A stretch of DNA of 64,000 nt from contig OX422191.1 in the NCBI GenBank assembly GCA_949130485.1, forward strand, positions 4,403,754-4,467,753, read 5' to 3'. This stretch comes from Agelas oroides. Taxonomy: Eukaryota; Porifera; Demospongiae; Agelasida; Agelasidae. The position numbers and the translations under genes were made by a program. Of the stretch, positions 24,190-36,700 are shown piece after piece (positions within the stretch are counted from its first letter, which is position 1; each line of letters opens with the position of its first letter). The notes under the pieces are model-generated. The model saw nothing but the letters and a program-made list of their open reading frames with translations, was not told the DNA's origin and did no database searches.

Positions 24190-25690
24190 CAGCTACTGAA
24201 AGTGTTACTATCTCAGTCTGGGGACAGGATGTGTCCCAACCATATGGAAGAGGGCTACTGTCACTCCAGTATTTAAGAAGGGAGATGAGAAGGATCCTAA
24301 CAACTATAGGCCCATCTCATGCCCTGTTGTTGGAAAGGTAACTACTAGAACAGATAGTATATTTCCAACTGATGAGCTTTCTACAGACCAATGGCATCCT
24401 TCCACCTTATCAGTCTGGCTTTCATCCAAACCACTCCACTGAGGATGTGCTAGTAAAAACAACTGATGACTGGAGAATAGCAGTTGACAAAGGCAGGGTT
24501 GTGGGAGTGATTTTTATAGACCTTATATTAGTTATAAAAGCTTTTGACTCGGTCCCCCAAACCCTACTGCTGAAGAAGGGGATCCCACTAAAATGGTTCA
24601 GGAACTTTTTGTCAGGATGCCTACTGATTGATGGAATCTCATCAGACTGGTTGCCAATCAAGTGTGGTGTACCTCAGGGAGCACTCTTGGGACAAATCCT
24701 GTTCTCTCTGTACATCAATGACCTTCCTAGTGTGCTTGAGACTGTCAACGTGGACACGTATGATGACAAGGCAATTTATGTACATTGATGGGATGAACCA
24801 GGAGGATGTGGTGAACTGTTTATCTGTGACGAACTGGTTTGGGTCAGTAAGTGGTGCCAGAACAACCGCATGGTAATTCAAGTGAAGAATGTTGCAATGT
24901 TCCTACTAGAAGAAAGCAAAGCACTGATCCAGTGGTGCATTTGGATGGGACAACTCTGGAGACTAAACCCTATACAGACTACCTAAGAGTTTGCATTGAC
25001 AATCAACTTTCATGGAAAGAGCAAGTCAAAAAGGTTACAGGTAGAGCATATGGAGCCCTTAGGAATTTAAGACGAGTTAAACATTCCCTCCCGCTGCACA
25101 CAAGGAAGTTGTTGTACAGAGCCCTATATTGCTGCCCATCGTTGAGTATTGTTCAGTGGTCTGGGACCCAAGTACTGCAATTCTTAAAGCTAAACTTGAA
25201 AGAGTTCAGAACTATGCAGCACGTTTGATCCTTCACAACCATCCTGGACTTCATCTGAGGAATTGCGAAACACCCTGAACCAGTTCAGAGGAGAGAAGGG
25301 GTTTTCGGCATACTAAACTGACATGCATGATCCTCACAAACAGCCCCATCATACTTACATAATAAGTTTCAATTTAACAGAGACATGAGCAGAAATGGAG
25401 GAGATAAGATCTACATTGAATGGATGAACACAAACAGGTTTAAGAACTGTGTTACGTACTATAAAGCTACAAAAATCTGGAACTCATTGGATCCTGCTGT
25501 CAGACACACCAGCTCACTTTGCACTTTTGTTTCATTGTATAGTATGCTTTTGCTGTAAACATATATGTTTTCCCCTTTATGTGATATTTATATATATAAA
25601 GATTGTTTGTACACAGTGCTTTCAGGTAGACCAGCTGTAAGTAGCTGATGAGACTTCCCCTGTTAAAACAAAGTTTATCTATCTACTCTC
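24190..25690 (+). pseudogene. Broken non-LTR retrotransposon (LINE) reverse transcriptase
   Basis: Frames carry, in order, a NNYRPIS block (about 24300), PYQSGF.P.HSTED, a GVIFIDL..AFD region, GVPQGALLGQILFSLYIND, a ruined catalytic box reading YDDK where YADD is expected, and a C-terminal block LSWKEQVKKVTGRAYGALRNL. These are the reverse-transcriptase and thumb motifs of Jockey/CR1-type LINEs. Several frame breaks separate the pieces, and the active-site change makes it dead. The 3' end shows a short TATC-type tail near 25680. Confidence 0.8.
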
Positions 25691-25724
25691 ACCTTTTTCA
25701 CCCCTAAGGTTCACTATAGCACCC

Positions 25725-28700
25725 TCACAGTGTGATGGTAATCCTGCAAATGCAATCTTATTGTATTCTCCAACGGATATGAGTCATGCTTGGATTAAAG
25801 ACCACTTGAGGAATCCTGCATGTCAAAGAATTTTGAGTGAGTTTTCAATGGCTTGGCGATATGTGCTATCTCATCAAGGTGGAATTTGTCGAAGAAAGAT
25901 GATTCTTATGAGAGTACCACAGAGGTTGAAACTGGTGGTGATTGTTGTGATGTTTGCAGAACCCCAAAAATCCCTGAACCAAAAATGAAAGACCGTACGG
26001 AAGAATTAAAAGTACTTGTTAGTGCAATTGATGAGATTGGTTCAAAAGGAGAAGTCAAATTGGTGCAGTGGATGTGTGGATCACATCTAGCTTGGACAGA
26101 GAAGTTTAATACTCCTATGGCAATTCAAAAGGGCACACTGATCATTGGTGGAGACAATTTGTATGTTTGTGTCATGTGTATGGATTAGTACAAAGACAAT
26201 TGCAGTCCATTATCAATTGTACAGGGTCTTACAGCATAGAAGGGTTGTACAAAGTGTTGCACAAGGGGAAGTTATATATTGAAGAAAGAAAGCACTTGCT
26301 GGTTCTTCTAGTAGGAGACCCAATTTGCTGCAGCAGTCAGAGTGTTAGGGAAAGGTAAAATGGTGCTGGTGGAAGCAATTTGAGTGCAGAGAAGCGGACT
26401 AAACATGGCAAAGGAACACATGGCATTTTGGTGGTTCAGAAACTCATGAAAAATTGGAGTTCAGTAACTTCAAAGTATGATTACAGTTTACTGGCATTTT
26501 TGATGGTGAAGTAAACCAGCAGATGATATACATATCAGATTGTTCGAAACTGCCTCAGTACACCCCCAGTGATCCGCATTTGTTCAGTTTTCAAAAGGAA
26601 AGCTAAACAAACCAAGGGAGGTCAAGTTCATGATTGGAGGTCAAGAAGAAGCACTGATATACTGCTCAGCACCATGCCAGGGAACCAAATATTGTCCTGA
26701 AGATGGTTGTGGTTTTGTAGCATCACTAACATCTACAAAATGTCCTGTTCATGAGAACAAAAGGCTGTGTTATTCCACTACTAGGCCTTGGTAGATTATG
26801 CTCCAACTTCTACCCATTATTCTATTCTTTTATTCCCATAAACTTCACCTATTATTCTTTTCAATGCACCTATTATTCTCAATTATGCTAACTGGATTTC
26901 ACACATATGCATATACAAAATGACAATAATTTGAAAGTGGTTACAATTAGGATTCTCGCCTAGCATTACTGAAAGCTGTATGTAGTCTTCTAAAGAAGAT
27001 TCTTGCTGTAAACATAAGAAACTTGTTACTGGGAATGAGGCTACAGTGCACTTGGTCGAAAGAGATTGCAAGTTTGCAATGTTCTGGCCACCTGATCAGG
27101 AAAGTGTACCTATTATGCCAGCATAATTCTTGATGCTCAGGAGCACCTATTATTCCCAAAATAATGCTAGCATAATCTACCAAGGCCTATCCACTACTGA
27201 GAAAGGCAAATGTCCTATAGAGTTTTGCTACATACATCCAACTGACATAGCAACAGATCGCAGAAGTTGGATAGCAGGATTTGTGCTTAACCAGAAAGAA
27301 TTAAGTTCAAATTTTCACAATCACTCGTGACCATCTTCTTCCAAAATTTCTTCATTTGTCAAAGAAAAAATTGCCTCAACTGTGAAGTTGAATCCATTGA
27401 TTAAGCCCAAAGATATTCAGCAAGGATCAGGAATTGGAATAATACCCGCTGCAGTTGACCAAGCATCTGCAAATACGGGTAGGTTGCAGCATGAAGTGCG
27501 TAAGGCTAGAGAACAATTTCTTGTTTCTTCAAAGTGGAAAGTCAACTCATTTGAGGATGAAATTGATGAAGAAGATGAAAATGTGTGTGGTACTCCGGCT
27601 GAAGAAGTAGATCAGTTAAAGAAGCTTAGTAGTCCATACCTTGCCTCGGCAGGAATTGAAAATGGAATAAACTATATACATGCACACAATGTCACCGTAT
27701 ATGACACAAGTTCTTGCAAACACTGATTTTGTTGAAGCAGATGTCACCTTTAATTAGACATAGGAGTATCCTTACTTGTTTAATATGACTGGATTTGATG
27801 AAGTTTCAATGGAATGGGGGGTTGTTTCCAGAGTCAGAATGGGAAGCATCTGCATTAGCCTGAAAACATTTGAAAAGGCCTCCAAAGACTGCCCCAAGTT
27901 CTCATTGGGTGGTACACTTATGGGAATTGTGATTGATTGATGCAGAAGTTAAAGGATTGAAGGCAGCTATTGGTGATGAGCTTGCATCAGAACTGCTCAG
28001 AGGATGCCTGTGACGTTCTTGGGTTAGAATCCGGAAGCGAGTGGTATCATTTGATCCAACAAGCAGAAGTTAGACAGAAGCAGTGTCTTCAAAAGTCATC
28101 CACGAAAGATAAAGTGTATGTTGGCACCACCAGACAAAGAGATCCATTTCGCTGGAATTAAGTTGAAACATAGTATGTGTACAGTTAGTAGCATGATCTG
28201 AATACCGAATCTCAATATCAGGAAATATCAGGCAAAAACAGACACTTGACATTTCATGCCAACATAGCTAAGAGATGTACCCAGCTATAAGCAGGTGTAA
28301 ATACGTAACACCTTCAATACAAGCTACTGCAAAGCTATAGGCTCCATTGACATTTATGGGGCATATTTAAAATGATAATTATTTTGATCGACTGAAAACT
28401 GGGAGTAAATCCGCACATTGTGTGAATATGTATTAATTTTATTGTGATGTGCCTGAAGTTGTCCTCAACCAGAATGGAACATAGTTAGGGGCCTGGTTAT
28501 CTGCTTCATCATTATTCTAGATCTGCTAATAGTTCCACATCCCACGCAAAGAAGAGAACACAACCACACTTCAGTGACAGTGATGATGACCTTACTGACA
28601 CTCCTTCACACCACAGCCAGGGAGTGATGTCTTATGTGGGCCACAGCATAAGGAGGGAAATTCTTTAGGAAGACACTGGTAAGTTGCAGTGGTTTAAGGG

Positions 28701-28810
28701 AAAGATCACACACTACAATCCATCTGAACACGAATGCACTGCCCACTTCTCCTATGACAATTATGATTTGGAATTCTCTGTAGACGATGACGATGTGCGT
28801 TTTCTGGACT
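25725..28810 (+). pseudogene. Decayed large transposon protein: RecQ-type zinc region, Cys-rich region, transposase-like region
   Basis: Several frames broken by stops and shifts read in one direction. First comes a RecQ C-terminal/zinc-binding stretch: CRRKMIL (about 25890), one frameshift, then GGDCCDVC. Next are LVQWMCGS, a conserved VYGLVQRQLQ segment (about 26180) and a Cys/His cluster with CSAPCQGTKYCPE and CPVH (about 26670-26760). After an inserted MITE come DRRSWIAGF, an acidic region, NMTGFDEVSMEW (about 27785), and ELASELLRGC followed by a Trp/Arg segment resembling MULE-type transposase cores. The end (about 28680-28810) reads LQWFKGKITHYNP, a Tudor-like ending. The domain names rest on motif recognition; the transposase reading is the least certain. 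Confidence 0.6.
26783..27189. mobile_element. MITE inserted in the decayed transposon gene, 9-bp target duplication
   Basis: 407 bp with inverted ends AGGCCTTGGTAGATTATGC. It is flanked by TCCACTACT on both sides (26774-26782 and 27190-27198), and the coding frame on the left resumes on the right. Confidence 0.85.
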
Positions 28811-30689
28811 AGCTAACGTCTGTGGTTTGCTCGTTTATATACCTACTTTTCTGATTGTCGCTGGTTTGGTTTTAAATTTCATTATCATCCATTTATCAAG
28901 CTGCTACTATTTACCATAATATATCCCGCTACATTATTGATCATTGACATTTATCACTCCATTCATTGTGATTTTTGGATCATTTCATCAAGACCAGCAC
29001 GAATAATCAATCTAACTGATCATCCAGGGGTTGAAGATGAGTACTTAATCTTGATTATACCAGACATGCAGTTTTACAGGTGCACAACTGCTGCTGCTGC
29101 ATGAGGTGAGATTAAGATTCAACCGTTGATTGCAGCTATAGGCTTGTAGTAATTTTGACCAAAGTTATAGTCTATACATACCTGAGGGACCCTATGCATG
29201 TTGTATATGAATGCATACACCTAGTCCTTTCCTGTCAGAATCACTTGAAGCAGGAAACACTCACTGGATCTGTTGCTGAGGATGTCCGATCTTGCAACTT
29301 GCTATGACTAATATTAGAGCTAGATAATTGACAAGCTAGGAGCATAATACTAGGTGGGGTAGAAACTTTCAGCTACTGTACTTTTGAGTGCTTTTTGTCT
29401 GTCAGAGAAATGAAAAACCATTACTTTGTGCTGCAGAAGCAAATTCTAGAATGACAGGTAGTGCAACAAAGCACAACATTACAAAACGTAGCAGACAATA
29501 ACACAACAACCATCACAGTGATCCTAATCTACCATACAAAGACTTAAAAAACATTAAAAATGTAAAAGATGTAGGGATGGCATGCCAAAAAGTATGCAAA
29601 CAAGGTAGGGATAATGCATGAAAGCAAAGGTCAACATATTGGCAAAGCCCCATCCCTACATCTTTTTCACACTACAGGTAGACAGCTTGCTTGAGAGCTG
29701 AATCTGCACCCACCATGCAATGTATGAAGAGCGTGGATCTGATTGGTTACATCCAGTTTCTGCCATTGTCGACAACTCAATGGTTGCAGCGTGACCGGAT
29801 CTTTCCTCTCTGTGAAGGGTGTGGCTTGCGAGACTAAGTCCTTGCGATTCAATAGACATCACACAAAGTTTTAGTAGGTAGATCATATTAGCCTCGTTCC
29901 TAGGCCATGTGGGAGGAGGAAAGTGGCCTCGTGATGACGTTAAAATCGTAACTTACTATCATAAGTCTCCAGTCGAGTCCACTCCAACTCACTGCTTACG
30001 TATACAGCTGGATCATACTAGCCTCGTTCCCAGGCCATGTGGGTGTTGTACTGTATTAGTGGTAATAGCCAACCAAAATAACACTTAAAGAGATAAAATA
30101 CTTCTGCAATGCAATCGTGTGCAAACACATGCAGACATATAAATACTCCTGCAGGCAAAAACTGCACTTGTATGTAAACCTTAAAAGAGTACCAGTTGTA
30201 CAGAGATACATGACATTGTAAAAGTAATATTGTATAAAAGAGTATTGCTAAAATGTTACTAGTCTGAACAGCATAACCGTTCATGGACTGCTTCCAGTAA
30301 ACCACTGACTTCAGAAATAGGACCATTCCATCTGAATGGAGGAGCAGAGATTATGAAATGATACATCTAGAGAATTAGTTCAGCAAGGCTAAAATACAGG
30401 CTTTTTCCTGAATGTTCACACAGTAGCTAAGGAAAAGTGTACAGGTGTAACAAAAGCTGGGGAGGAGCCTGGAAGTTCAATTTTGGTTGCTTGCAGGCAA
30501 TTGTTGCTACCTGGATGTCAAATGTAGAGAGGTACGTTCCTGAAAAGTTATCTCTCAGTTGGCATGCATGGTCAGTAGCAAGTTAACCCTCGAGTGATCA
30601 TGATAATGTTCTTGCAAAGACTTGGGTTCTATGAGATTTACTCTACTGTCTATTTGACATTCAAGTATAGGTTTGTTACAACACATGCA
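28811..30689. other. Intergenic stretch between transposon remnant and NCAPG2 3' end
   Basis: Contains a small foldback around 29550-29670 with GATGTAGGGATGG inverted at its ends, and two solo TAGCCTCGTTCC..GGCCATGTGGG ends (about 29888 and 30008). No coding region is supported. Confidence 0.5.
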
Positions 30690-30744
30690 CTACCAGGCCA
30701 TTTCCCACTTTAGTACTGAAAGCAACCCCTTTGGCACAACTGTA
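30690..30744 (-). CDS. NCAPG2: NCAPG2 exon 26, candidate last exon
   Basis: After a pyrimidine-rich acceptor (ttctgcaag) the required phase gives 18 codons and a TAG stop. The peptide has no clear family match, so another downstream acceptor could be the true one. Confidence 0.4.
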
Positions 30745-33700
30745 CTTGCAGAAAGAAAATGGAGAAGTGAAACCTACCCCAAGAAATGAACCAAGTAGTA
30801 GTATCACCAAGGCAGTAGTCGGAAACTATTGGTTCTCAAGCTATAGGATCTACAGGATTAGTCTACAGGATTAGTCTATAGCTTTAAAGATTGGCTAGTC
30901 ACTGTTTCATGGCAGAACAAAGACATACTTCCTAGAATCAGAGGGTGACAGAAGACCTGTACAAGCTAACTTGAATAGGCCATTGTATTTCATACCTGTG
31001 TTTGTCATTTTCTGTTAAGCTGTCTAGGAGCTGTATAGAACTTCTGATACAGCGAACCAGCTCCTCACCCGTGTTCTTACCTGGAAAAAAGAAGAATGAG
31101 GACAATATAAAATGTAGTATACATTAGCAGTGCAAAGCGGTTTATAAGCTTATAAGATTATACAGACTACAAAAGTACATGTACATGCAGATACAGTTTG
31201 ATCTAGCAGCTACATATAGTAAATAATGTATATGTATCTATGCACTTACTCTTTGCTAAGACATTGATGAGGTGTAGCGAAGCTTGGTGGGTGAGTAGAA
31301 TATCGGGGAGCTTTGTGTCACAGTCTCCAAGATAATCACAAAGGTGGCTGGCAAAGAGCCTATAGAGGAAAAAAGATGTTATTAAGAATTGCTTGAGAAA
31401 TAGTCACTAGTGAGGAAATGGTTAGCCTAGTTCCTAGGCCTCATCCATTTTTGTTATTCAGTTTGCGTTCAGTAAAATACACGGAAGCAGAAGAGCAGTG
31501 AAAATGGGGAAGGCCTGGGAATACTTATCACGTGATGTGGACATGAGCGGGATATAGGGAGGGGGGCGGTGCCCAACTACAAATTCGTGCGCAATAAAGC
31601 AAGGACTTCACTAAATGCTCAGGCTTGAAATCCATTTCATAACCTGCATGGTACTGAGTATAATCACCTTGTAGTTTGTGCATCCTTGCAGGACTGTTTG
31701 ACTATGCTGTTCACAAATAGTGGAAGGTCATCGGGAGTCATTGGAGGATCCAGAGTGGGGTGCTGGGAGGGTAAGTGATGCAATAAGACACACATGCAAG
31801 ATTTAAAAGTAAGACTAGTTCTGGCAAGTCTAGATGAGTAGGAGCATGATGCTACTAAAGTTGTTACATGTTGAATCTCCTGTTGTACAAGGTATAGAAC
31901 TGAGTGACAAGATATTCTCAGTAATTATTACAGACTGGTGCTATAGCCAGTCACACTGACCTACACTGTATACCAGTACATGTATGTAGTGTTTGCATGT
32001 ACTTTAAGTATGTACTCAAAATGGCTTCATCATGCATGCGATGAACACCATCCAGTCTTATCATCTTTAGCTCACAATTAAAACTTCAACAGTCAAAAAC
32101 CTGTACAGGAACACGTACTATAGTAAACAAACTTGATGTTACTTTGGAAACATGTATGCTTACATCCAAGCACATCTTACCTTCCTGATGTGGTTGACCT
32201 GTGTCTCTATCACATGCTGCACAATGGTGGAGTACACAGCCAGGGAGTGGCAGGAGACAGAGAGGGAGTGGGAGCGGACTGACATCACCACAGCCACACT
32301 CACACAGGGCTTCACCTGCAACCATACCTGCATGGTAACACAAATAGACAATGGTAACTATAGATACAACTATGATGTGATTAGGGCTCCTCCCACCCCA
32401 AACTTCTCTTCCACAACTGTTTCAAGTGCAAAGCAAACATCAAGGAAAAGAAGAGCCAAGGTAAGACCAGGATCAGGCTATGTTCAGGCTGTGTATGGTG
32501 TTAAACTAGATGTGAGCAAATTTAGCCTCGTTCCCAGGCCTTCTCCACCTCCAGTTTTTGATTGCTTGCAGTATGCATACATCTGTGAACAGACTTGCAT
32601 CCACATAGCAATTGTCATTCGTATAGTGATTACATCATCCACACTGCAAGCAATCAAACCTGAGCGGAGAAGGCCAAGGAATGAGGCTAAGCAAATTGTC
32701 TTACACTGTATAGTAATTGAATCACACTGTATACGCTCACTTTTCTGAATCTCTCCGGGTCAGTTTCTGCCACTTGCTGCAGCAGATGTAGCATACTGCC
32801 TAGTAGCATGGCTGTTGGTCTGAGGTTACTTTCTGTGCGTATGCCTTCCACCTCACATTTTCCTGAGGCTTCACACAGCTGGTAGAGCAGCTTGCAGAGC
32901 GAGGGAAGCAGGAACTGGGCAGAGGCTATGAAGGGGTTGAAGTTCATAAACATCTAGTTACAGTCTAGTTAACACTTGAAAGTCCAATTGAGATAATTCA
33001 CTATTAAAATATTAACTACTTACAAGTTGTACATACAGCAGAAAGCTAAAAACTCTAGCTTTGTTCCCAGATTCCTTCTCACATTTTTACATAATGTACA
33101 TAATGATGGTTACTATGTAACAATGTTCAATCAAACACATCTCGTCTGTATGTGTACCTGTCTCAGTCACTCGTCCAGCAAAGTGTGCACACCCCACCTC
33201 CAGGGTTCCATCAGCCAACCCTGTCAACACCATCTCAGCCATCACTTCTAGCAGCATCTCCACCAGGCACCTGGCATTCTCTGCTGTGGTGTCAGTGGAG
33301 GGAGAGGGGTGGGCTTCATCCACCTTCCTCTTTCGAGAGCTCCGACGTACAGACCTTGAGGATTGAGAACTGCATACAAGAGAACAACCGTGTCACTTTG
33401 ACTCTTACATTACATACAGTTTTAGGTTATCACACTACTGATGGGTCCCTGCAGTTTCCTCCCAGCCAAATATTGAGACCCTGAGCATGCAGCTAATTAG
33501 TTACATGCAAAAATATTCACTCTCCTTACTAGTAATACGGCATTAGATAAAACTACGCAGTTTGGGTATCCTTGCCCGTACTATATAGGGGACAAATAGC
33601 GTAGGGGTACGCAATTTGTCTCCTATAGTAATATGGGAAGCAAACAGTGTATAGGAATCTAGTGCTGCCTGTAGTACTATAGGGGACAAATAGCGTAGGG

Positions 33701-36700
33701 GTACGCAATTTGTCTCCTATATACTACAGGAGACAAACAGTGTAGGTTAGGCAATGTACATGATCAGTACTATATGATATAGAGATGTGTACAAAACTAC
33801 GCTATTTGTCTCCTATAGTACTACAGGAGACAAACAGTGTAGGTTAGACAAAGTGCCATATCCAAGGTGTCTGCTTAGAAGTGTTTTAGGCAGAACAGAA
33901 CACAAGTGCCATATCCAAGGTGTCTGCTTAGAAGTGTTTTAGGCAGAACCTTTATGGGACGCCTGTCCAGATTAGTGGTGCACCCTAGATCTATACCTGT
34001 CAGAACATTTTGACAAGTTTATAAGATCTATGACTCTGACACTTACAGTCACAGTGATACTGGAGAGTGTGCTATGAAGAGTGTGTAGTTGCAATCTAGC
34101 CTAGCCATGGATGATTCAGAGACAGTGGATGACACGTGTGACCACTGTCAGGGTGAAGCAACCATATTTTGCAATCAGTGCAAGAGTAGCTATTGCTCTA
34201 CTTGTAGCTCAGTTAGACATAGGGCTGAAAAGAGGAAAGAGCACTTTGTGGTGAGAATATCTCAGCTCTACACAGACACTCGTGTGCTCTCAGCGGATCC
34301 TCCTAACAAGACAATCCCCGATGAAGGTAAGTTGCTAAAACAGGCCCTTAGCTGTAGAAGTGGGAAGTACATGTCACAACTACCAAACCTGCACTAACTT
34401 CCCCATAGAAAACCAGGATGCCCAACTGATTGGGTTGCTGATGAAATTTTTCAAGAAGAACGCCTTCAAAGATTGGCAGCTTCGTGTGATCAAGGCCATC
34501 CTGGGTGGCAAGAATGCACTCATTGTGCAGCCGACTGGTTCTGGAAAGAGCCTTTGCTTTCAGTTCCCCAGCACAATTACAGCAAAGATGACAATAGTCC
34601 TGCTCCCCACTGTCAGCCTAATAATGGACCAGGTCAAAGCTCTTGAGACGACAGGGCTGAGAGTCACTTACCTTGGAACAATGCAGAATGACCGCACTGT
34701 CATGGGGAAGATTGCTCAGGCACAGTATGATGTCGTTCTTTCCACACCTGAATCATTCTTTGACAAGCTTGGACAACCAAAGCCGGTTTTTAGAAGCTTG
34801 GCAGTCCAGTGTAAACTCGGACTTGTGGCAATAGATGAAGCTCATTTGGTTCGCACATGGAGAACCTTCAGGTATGTACATACTAAATACATACGTACAT
34901 TTACATACACTTTAATGGTGTTCCAGAATATAATGTTAGTACTGCTTTTTATGCAGGCCTGCATACAGCTGGCTGCAGAAATTGGCAGTCCACTTCCCCT
35001 CAGTCCCTCTCATGGCTCTAACAGCTACAGCCACCCCAGAAGTAGTTGGTTGTCTAAAACAGCTCCTGAAGAATCCTGTATGTGAGATGGCTAGTGTCAA
35101 CAAACCAAACATCAGTTATTCAGTCACAGCAATCAAGCCTGAAGGTAAGCCGCAGCTGCAAATCATAAGCATCTACATGTAGAAAATTTAATGTTATTTT
35201 TTTATCCACAGCCACAGTTGACAAGTACAGCAACTTAGCAACGCAAATTCTCCCCCTGCTTGACAATTCGAAAGCGATTGTATACGTGGATTTTGTACGA
35301 GATGTAGCGCCACTGGCAATAGCTATTCGTCAGAGTGGGCATCAGAGTTGCGGCTACCATGGAGAGGGCATGTCATACATGACAAACAGACCACCCTTGC
35401 AAACTGGCAAAGTGGCCAGATCCAGGTAATGGTATGTACAGAGAGGCAGCAAGGACTGTGGATGCTTTGCTGTCGCGTTTGCAGTTTCACTTCTCCTGGG
35501 GGATAATCCAACCACCCTGACTTACCACCAGAAGGACATGAGACAACACTTCATCAACTGTCTTGAATCAAGACTTTTTGCTCCTTTTCCAGCAACAGAA
35601 AAGAAGGCCAAGAGAAAAAGTCCAGATGTCAAATTGAACATTCAGCTATAAATATGCACAGTCATCTCTTTTTAAGTACTTGTACATTATGCTAATTATC
35701 TACATGTATATACCTGTGTCTAACCTACGTGTACACACCCCATATAGTACTGATCACTTTGTCTAACCTACACTGTTTGTCTCCTGTAGTACTATAGGAG
35801 ACAAATTGCGTAGTTTTGTACACACCTCTATATCATATAGTACTGATCATGTACATTGCCTAACCTACACTGTTTGTCTCCTGTAGTACTATAGGAGACA
35901 AATAGTGTACCCTACGCAGTTTGTCCCCTATAGTATACAGGCAACTGGCACTAATGCTGTATATACCTGTACTGTGTCAGGTTCCGGTAGTATATAGGAG
36001 ACAAATTGTGTACCCCTACGCTATTTGCCCCCTATAGTACTACAGGCAGCACTAAATTCCTATACACTGTTTGCTTCCCATATTACTATAGGAGACAAAT
36101 TGCGTACCCTTACGCTACTTGTCCCCTATATAGTACGGGCAAGGATACCCAAACTGCGTAGTTTTGTACGCACCCTAGTAATACAATGATTGATGGACAT
36201 ATTCAGTTTACAGATTTGTTGAATATCAAAATTTACTAGTTTCACAGTCCCATGCACTATACTGCCCACCTTCTGGTTGCACTGAGGGGTGGCAGCAGGA
36301 CCCTCTCTGCCCAAGTGAGCACCTCCTGCACTCGCTCTCCAAACTCCTCCTGGTCCTCAGACTCTGCTCTCTTGTGCATACACATCCGCAAGTACACATT
36401 CAGTGCATTAGTGAGGAGGGAGAAGGAGGGAGGAGGGGATGATGGTGGAGGGGTGTCATGGGAGAAGTGGGACTCAAGCAGCTCCTGGAGAAATGGACAC
36501 AACCTCAATCACAGCTGATTCAAAACAAAGTAACACTGGACCACTAACTAAGCCAACATTGTCAACAAGTCAATATTGCTACTGTGGTAAGTCAGTCATC
36601 ATGTGTGTTTACAGGTTGTAATGTACGTACCAATTCACGCTTTGTGAGAGTTTTAAAGGTCAAAGTACATACCGTAGAATTGGGAGCAAAATGACCAGTT

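Larger units (their letters stand above)
33539..36174 (+). mobile_element. 2.6-kb DNA transposon with long inverted repeats, carrying B-box/RecQ/ULP1-like pieces
   Basis: Flanked by an exact 10-bp direct repeat CTAGTAATAC (33529-33538 and 36175-36184). The inverted repeats span about 33539-33853 and 35747-36174. They are built of many copies of a GGAGACAAA.TGCGTA-type motif in both orientations, alternating with CTATAGTACTA blocks. The extreme ends share ACAAAACTACGCAGTTTGGG. Inside are a split helicase gene and a protease C-terminus on the plus strand, and no transposase. Long inverted repeats plus a 9-10 bp target duplication fit Mutator-like elements. It sits in an NCAPG2 intron, opposite to host transcription. 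Confidence 0.85.

Noticed and set aside
32152-32748. 198-codon plus-strand ORF
   Set aside because: It is antisense to NCAPG2 exon 22 and continues through a MITE; a shadow of the real gene.
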